A program made the translations under genes and the position numbers. A stretch of DNA of 64,000 nucleotides from Arcuatula senhousia (lineage: Eukaryota; Mollusca; Bivalvia; Mytilida; Mytilidae), in NCBI GenBank assembly GCA_963971305.1, contig OZ020313.1, positions 54,570,203 through 54,634,202 of the forward strand. The letters run 5' to 3'. Shown in pieces: positions 39,901 to 48,900 of the stretch. Positions within the stretch are counted from its first letter, which is position 1, and each line of letters opens with the position of its first letter. Under the pieces are notes generated by a model that saw only the letters and a list, made by a program, of their open reading frames with translations, was not told where the DNA came from and made no database searches.

Positions 39901-42900
39901 ATTCCAAATCATAAAAGATTCTAAATACTGAATGACCCTATACTTACAATAGCTGAGTTCAGAGCCTGTTGTCTGGTGTAATATTCTGTATGGAGGAGTC
40001 TGAAATCATAAAATATTTAAAAACTTAAAGAAAACAATTCATAAATTCATGTTGTCAAAATATTGTCAGGTCTATCTATATATACATATTTTTTATCTTG
40101 TGTAGCTTTTAACTTTATATAAAATTTTGGTTTTGTTTTTTTCTATGTATTTTTTCAATAGACTCTATGGATTTGGACATTCCAACATTAAAAATTACCC
40201 ACATTCATGTCTTTTTAAATGTGGCATACTTATTGCTACGATTACCAAAACCTTTCATCAATTTATCAGTGAGTTACCTTGTTATCGAGAACCGTGTCTA
40301 TGGTCCCGACCAGTAAACCTGTCAGTCCACCCCCACCATAACCTACCTTGTTATCAAGAACTGTATCTATGGTCCCGACCAGTAAACCTGTCAGTCCACC
40401 TCCACCGTAACCTACCTTGTTATCAAGAACTGTATCTATGGTCCCGACCAGTAAACCTGTCAGTCCACCCCCACCATAACCTACCTTGTTATCAAGAACT
40501 GTATCTATGGTCCCGACCAGTAAACCTGTCAGTCCACCCCCACCATAACCTACCTTGTTATCAAGAACTGTGTCTATGGTCCCAACCAGTAAACCTGTCA
40601 GTCCACCTCCACCATAACCTACCTTGTTATCAAGAACTGTATCTATGGTCCCAACCAGTAAACCTGTCAGTCCACCCCCACCATAACCTACCTTGTTATC
40701 AAGAACTGTGTCTATGGTCCCAACCAGTAAACCTGTCAGTCCACCCCCACCATAACCTACCTTGTTATCAAGAACTGTATCTATGGTCCCAACCAGTAAA
40801 CCTGTCAGTCCACCCCCACCATAACCTACCTTGTTATCAAGAACTGTATCTATGGTCCCGACCAGTAAACCTGTCAGTCCACCTCCACCATAACCTACCT
40901 TGTTATCAAGAACTGTGTCTATGGTCCCAACCAGTAAACCTGTCAGTCCACCTCCACCATAACCTACCTTGTTATCAAGAACCGTGTCTATGGTCCCGAC
41001 CAGTAAACCTGTCAGTCCACCTCCACCATAACCTACCTTGTTATCAAGAACTGTATCTATGGTCCCAACCAGTAAACCTGTCAGTCCACCCCCACCGTAA
41101 CCTACCTTGTTATCAAGAACTGTATCTATGGTCCCGACCAGTAAACCTGTCAGTCCACCCCCACCGTAACCTACCTTGTTATCAAGAACTGTATCTATGG
41201 TCCCGACCAGTAAACCTGTCAGTCCACCCCCACCATAACCTACCTTGTTATCAAGAACTGTGTCTATGGTCCCGACCAGTAAACCTGTCAGTCCACCCCC
41301 ACCATAACCTACCTTGTTATCAAGAACTGTGTCTATGGTCCCAACCAGTAAACCTGTGAGTCCACCCCCACCATAACCTACCTTGTTATCAAGAACCGTG
41401 TCTATGGTCCCAACCAGTAAACCTGTCAGTCCACCCCCACCATAACCTACCTTGTTATCAAGAACTGTATCTATGGTCCCGACCAGTAAACCTGTCAGTC
41501 CACCCCCACCATAACCTACCTTGTTATCAAGAACCGTGTCTATGGTCCCGACCAGTAAACCTGTCAGTCCACCCCCACCATAACCTACCTTGTTATCAAG
41601 AACTGTATCTATGGTCCCAACCAGTAAACCTGTCAGTCCACCTCCACCATAACCTACCTTGTTATCAAGAACCGTGTCTATGGTCCCGACCAGTAAACCT
41701 GTCAGTCCACCCCCACCGTAACCTACCTTGTTATCAAGAACTGTATCTATGGTCCCGACCAGTAAACCTGTCAGTCCACCCCCACCGTAACCTACCTTGT
41801 TATCAAGAACTGTATCTATGGTCCCGACCAGTAAACCTGTCAGTCCACCCCCACCATAACCTACCTTGTTATCAAGAACTGTGTCTATGGTCCCGACCAG
41901 TAAACCTGTCAGTCCACCCCCACCATAACCTACCTTGTTATCAAGAACTGTGTCTATGGTCCCAACCAGTAAACCTGTCAGTCCACCTCCACCGTAACCT
42001 ACCTTGTTATCAAGAACTGTATCTATGGTCCCAACCAGTAAACCTGTCAGTCCACCTCCACCATAACCTACCTTGTTATCAAGAACCGTGTCTATGGTCC
42101 CAACCAGTAAACCTGTCAGTCCACCTCCACCATAACCTACCTTGTTATCGAGAACCGTGTCTATGGTCCCGACCAGTAAACCTGTCAGTCCACCCCCACC
42201 ATAACCTACCTTGTTATCAAGAACTGTGTCTATGGTCCCGACCAGTAAACCTGTCAGTCCACCCCCACCATAACCTACCTTGTTATCGAGAACCGTGTCT
42301 ATGGTCCCAACCAGTAAACCTGTCAGTCCACCTCCACCATAACCTACCTTGTTATCAAGAACTGTGTCTATGGTCCCAACCAGTAAACCTGTCAGTCCAC
42401 CCCCACCATAACCTACCTTGTTATCAAGAACTGTATCTATGGTCCCAACCAGTAAACCTGTCAGTCCACCCCCACCATAACCTACCTTGTTATCAAGAAC
42501 CGTGTCTATGGTCCCAACCAGTAAACCTGTCAGTCCACCCCCACCGTAACCTACCTTGTTATCAAGAACCGTGTCTATGGTCCCAACCAGTAAACCTGTC
42601 AGTCCACCTCCACCATAACCTACCTTGTTATCAAGAACTGTGTCTATGGTCCCAACCAGTAAACCTGTCAGTCCACCCCCACCGTAACCTACCTTGTTAT
42701 CAAGAACTGTATCTATGGTCCCGACCAGTAAACCTGTCAGTCCACCCCCACCATAACCTACCTTGTTATCAAGAACTGTATCTATGGTCCCAACCAGTAA
42801 ACCTGTCAGTCCACCTCCACCATAACCTACCTTGTTATCAAGAACTGTGTCTATGGTCCCGACCAGTAAACCTGTCAGTCCACCCCCACCATAACCTACC

Positions 42901-45900
42901 TTGTTATCAAGAACCGTGTCTATGGTCCCAACCAGTAAACCTGTCAGTCCACCTCCACCATAACCTACCTTGTTATCAAGAACTGTATCTATGGTCCCGA
43001 CCAGTAAACCTGTCAGTCCACCCCCACCGTAACCTACCTTGTTATCAAGAACTGTATCTATGGTCCCAACCAGTAAACCTGTCAGTCCACCCCCACCATA
43101 ACCTACCTTGTTATCAAGAACTGTATCTATGGTCCCAACCAGTAAACCTGTCAGTCCACCTCCACCATAACCTACCTTGTTATCAAGAACTGTATCTATG
43201 GTCCCGACCAGTAAACCTGTCAGTCCACCTCCACCATAACCTACCTTGTTATCAAGAACTGTATCTATGGTCCCGACCAGTAAACCTGTCAGTCCACCCC
43301 CACCATAACCTACCTTGTTATCAAGAACTGTGTCTATGGTCCCAACCAGTAAACCTGTCAGTCCACCTCCACCATAACCTACCTTGTTATCAAGAACTGT
43401 ATCTATGGTCCCGACCAGTAAACCTGTCAGTCCACCTCCACCATAACCTACCTTGTTATCAAGAACTGTATCTATGGTCCCGACCAGTAAACCTGTCAGT
43501 CCACCCCCACCATAACCTACCTTGTTATCAAGAACTGTGTCTATGGTCCCAACCAGTAAACCTGTCAGTCCACCTCCACCATAACCTACCTTGTTATCAA
43601 GAACTGTATCTATGGTCCCGACCAGTAAACCTGTCAGTCCACCTCCACCATAACCTACCTTGTTATCAAGAACTGTGTCTATGGTCCCAACCAGTAAACC
43701 TGTCAGTCCACCCCCACCATAACCTACCTTGTTATCAAGAACCGTGTCTATGGTCCCGACCAGTAAACCTGTCAGTCCACCCCCACCATAACCTACCTTG
43801 TTATCAAGAACTGTATCTATGGTCCCAACCAGTAAACCTGTCAGTCCACCTCCACCATAACCTACCTTGTTATCAAGAACTGTATCTATGGTCCCGACCA
43901 GTAAACCTGTCAGTCCACCTCCACCGTAACCTACCTTGTTATCAAGAACCGTGTCTATGGTCCCAACCAGTAAACCTGTCAGTCCACCTCCACCTTAACC
44001 TACCTTGTTATCAAGAACTGTATCTATGGTCCCGACCAGTAAACCTGTCAGTCCACCCCCACCGTAACCTACCTTGTTATCAAGAACTGTATCTATGGTC
44101 CCAACCAGTAAACCTGTCAGTCCACCCCCACCATAACCTACCTTGTTATCAAGAACTGTGTCTATGGTCCCGACCAGTAAACCTGTCAGTCCACCCCCAC
44201 CGTAACCTACCTTGTTATCAAGAACTGTGTCTATGGTCCCAACCAGTAAACCTGTCAGTCCACCTCCACCATAACCTACCTTGTTATCAAGAACTGTATC
44301 TATGGTCCCGACCAGTAAACCTGTCAGTCCACCCCCACCGTAACCTACCTTGTTATCAAGAACCGTGTCTATGGTCCCGACCAGTAAACCTGTCAGTCCA
44401 CCCCCACCATAACCTACCTTGTTATCAAGAACTGTATCTATGGTCCCGACCAGTAAACCTGTCAGTCCACCCCCACCGTAACCTACCTTGTTATCAAGAA
44501 CTGTATCTATGGTCCCGACCAGTAAACCTGTCAGTCCACCCCCACCGTAACCTACCTTGTTATCAAGAACTGTATCTATGGTCCCGACCAGTAAACCTGT
44601 CAGTCCACCTCCACCATAACCTACCTTGTTATCAAGAACTGTGTCTATGGTCCCAACCAGTAAACCTGTCAGTCCACCCCCACCATAACCTACCTTGTTA
44701 TCAAGAACCGTGTCTATGGTCCCGACCAGTAAACCTGTCAGTCCACCCCCACCATAACCTACCTTGTTATCAAGAACTGTGTCTATGGTCCCAACCAGTA
44801 AACCTGTGAGTCCACCCCCACCATAACCTACCTTGTTATCAAGAACCGTGTCTATGGTCCCAACCAGTAAACCTGTCAGTCCACCCCCACCATAACCTAC
44901 CTTGTTATCAAGAACCGTGTCTATGGTCCCGACCAGTAAACCTGTCAGTCCACCTCCACCATAACCTACCTTGTTATCAAGAACTGTATCTATGGTCCCG
45001 ACCAGTAAACCTGTCAGTCCACCTCCACCATAACCTACCTTGTTATCAAGAACCGTGTCTATGGTCCCAACCAGTAAACCTGTCAGTCCACCCCCACCGT
45101 AACCTACCTTGTTATCAAGAACTGTATCTATGGTCCCGACCAGTAAACCTGTCAGTCCACCTCCACCATAACCTACCTTGTTATCAAGAACTGTATCTAT
45201 GGTCCCGACCAGTAAACCTGTCAGTCCACCCCCACCATAACCTACCTTGTTATCAAGAACCGTGTCTATGGTCCCGACCAGTAAACCTGTGAGTCCACCC
45301 CCACCATAACCTACCTTGTTATCAAGAACCGTGTCTATGGTCCCGACCAGTAAACCTGTCAGTCCACCCCCACCGTAACCTTTCCTCCTCTGTAGGATAA
45401 AGAAAGGATTGGCCCTCTCTGTAACCCTGAAAGTAAATAATATGAAGACCTACAATGTTACAGCTCACAGAAGTTTAATGAATAATAATAGCCAATGATT
45501 ATAATGGAATTAAAAAAATCATGGTAAAGATTCAAAACCCAAGTCACAAAATCTTAACTGGTACAGCAACACTTCACAAAAATAATAGCACCTCTGTGGA
45601 AAAATTGATCAAGAATGATAACTTCTCAGAAAGCTAGTACAGATAAATAACAGACTGTGAACACAATTATTTACCTTGAATCTAATTAACAGTGTGAACA
45701 CAATGGCAAACCTTGACTCTGGATTAACAGTGTGATTTCAATATGCTTCCTTGAACCTGATTAACAGTGCTAAAAATGTTGTAATTTGAATCTGATTAAC
45801 AGTGTTAACATTTTTTTTTTACCTTGCATCTGATCATCAGTGATAACACAATGTTTAACCTGCACCTTGATTAACAATCTGAACATAATAATTTAACTTT

Positions 45901-48900
45901 GCATCTTGATTTACAGTGTGATTTCAATGTTTTACCTTTAATCTGATTAACAGTGCTAATACATTGTTTTACCTTGAGTATGGATTAACAGTATGAACAC
46001 AATGATTAACCTTAAACCTGATTAACAGTGCTAATACATTGTTTTACCTTGAGTCTGGATGAACAGTATGAACACAATGATTAACCTTAAACCTGATTAA
46101 AAGTGTGAACAAAATGATTTACCTTGAATTTTGGATAAACAGTGCTAACACAATCTTTAACCTTGAATCTGATTTAAAGTTTAATTTTTCAATTTTTTAC
46201 CTTGAATCTGCTTAACAGAGTGAACACAATTATTAATCTTGAATCCGGATTAACAGTGTAAACGCAATGATTAACCATGAATTTGGCTTAAAAGTGTGAA
46301 CACAATGATCGACCTTGCACCAAGGTTAACAGTGTGAACACAATGATTAACCTTGAATCTGATTAACAGTGTAACCCAATAATTTACCATGACTCTACAT
46401 AACAGTGTGACAACAATTCTGGATTTACAGTGTTAACACAAATTTTTACTTTCAACCTGGTTTACAGTGATATAACAATGTTTTACTGCCATTCTGATTA
46501 ACAGTGCAAACACAATTATTTATCTTGCATGTGGATTGACAGTGTGAACACAATGATTTGTCTTGCATGTGGATTAACAGTATTAACACAATGATTAACC
46601 TTGAATCTGAATTAACAGTGTGAATACAATGATAAACCTTTAATCTCGATTAACAATGTGAACACAATGATGAAACTTGAATCAGGATTACTAGTAACAG
46701 TGTTAATACAATGATCAACCATGAATCAGAATTAACAGTGTGAACACAATGATTAACTTTGAATCTGAATTAACAGTGAGAACACAAAGATTAACCTTTC
46801 ATCTGGATTCACAGAGAGAAAACTAAGATTTACCTTTCATCTGGATTCAGTGTGAACACAATGGTTTACCTTGAATCAGGATTAACAGTGTGATCACAAT
46901 GATTAACTTTGAATCTAAATTAACAGTGAGAACAAAACGATTTACATTGAATCTAAATTAACAGTGAGAACAAAACGATTTACATTGAATCTGTATTAAC
47001 AGTGTGAACACAGTGATTAACGTTGCACCAAGATTAACAGTGTGAACACAATGATTAACCTTGAATCTGGATAAACAGTGAGAACAAAATGATTAACCTT
47101 GAATATGGATTTTAACAGTGTGAATACAAATTGGTTATCTTGAATCTGGATTTACAATGTGAACACAATAATTTACCATGAGTCTATATAACAGTGTAAC
47201 AACAATGTTTAACCTTGGATCTGGATTAACAGCATTAGCACAATGTTTTATTTTCAATCTGAATAACAGAGTGATTTCAATGATCTACCTTGGATCAAAT
47301 TAACAGTGCTAACACAATCATTTATCTTGCATGTGGATTAGCAGTGTGATTTCAATGTTCAACCTTGAATCTGGATTAACAGTGTTATTTCAATGTTTTA
47401 CTTTGAACCTGATTAACAGTGTTAACACAATGTTTCACATTGAATCTGATTAACAGTGTTAACACAATGTTTTTTCTTGAATCTGATTAACAGTGTTAAC
47501 ATAATGGTTTACCTTGAACCTGATTAACAGTGTTAACACAATGTTTCACCTTGAATCTGATTAACAGTGTACATGTAACACAATGATTTATCTTGTATGT
47601 GGATTGATGGTGTAAACACAATGATTAACCTTGGATCTTGTTTCATATTGGAAACATAATGACCATACATGTACATGTAGCTTGAATCTGGCTGAGCAGT
47701 GTGAACACAATGAAACCTTGAATCTCGAATAACTTTAATTCATTATCCAGGTTGGGGAGTATGCCCCAAAACGGGTATTATCCTTGTTTTGGGGCATTTG
47801 TAACTTTAAACCTCTTTCATGATCTTCTGTAGCAAAAAGTCACTATTCTTATGTTGGGGAAACAAATAGATTTATAAATAGTACCTGTTTCTGAAATTTC
47901 TTTTTAATTCCTTTTGTAATTACAAATTAAAAACAATCACTAAAATGCACTTTTATTGACTGAGATCCAGGTGTGACATGAACACTTTTAACTTTCCTTT
48001 GAATGATAACATGCCATGTGACAAGCCAATCATTGGTTATTTAAATGTTTTGAAAAACTTAATTGATTGATCAATTGGTCAAGTTAGAATACAAAGGAAA
48101 TCATTTTCTGCAATAGTAGGCATAAATCACTCATTGATTTTATTTCTTTGATGCATAATTAGAAAGTACTGTAATTATTTAAAGTGTACACCACTGCAAC
48201 AGAGGCCGCTTATTTGTAGTTAGTGAGTAATATCAAGTTTAAGTTTCGAATCCTTGAAATGAAGGATCACACAATCCTTGAAAACAAGGATAATACCAAG
48301 AAACGGGTATTATCCTTGATTTAGGGCATACATGTACTCCCCAACCTGTTATCTGGATTGACAGTGTGAAAAAAAACTTTAAATCTCTTCATCTGAAATA
48401 ACAATGTACATAATCTGGATTAACCATGTGAATCCAATGAAATCCTAAATCTGGATTAACATGATCCAGATTAACCAATGCCAAGTAAAAAAAGGAAAAA
48501 AAAAAGGATTGAGGAAAAAAGCTATAAATTATCACTGCTATGCTGTCACTTATATCCTTTTATATGGATGCGAAGTATGGGGTATTGACTTCAAATTTAA
48601 AGATTCAGATTCCTTTGAAAAATTACATATAAAATTCATAAAAGAAATCTTAGGAGTTCACTGCAGAGCATCAAATGATGCATGCCGTGCTGAACTCAAC
48701 AGAGTACCACTAAAAAACAAGATAATATTTTCATCAATAAATTTTCTTCAACATATTATCTCATCTGAACACTCATTAATAAATAATGTATTTAAAAAGT
48801 CTCAAAATTCAAGCCCTTGGTTTAAAAAAATTAAAAATATTTTAGATGATCTTGGAATGTCATTTATTGCAAATGATTTAAACTTTTTAAAAAGCAATCT

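Noticed and set aside
40127..41359. 410-codon plus-strand open frame of 23-residue repeats
   Set aside because: Antisense shadow of the exon 2 array; the coding sense is the minus strand.
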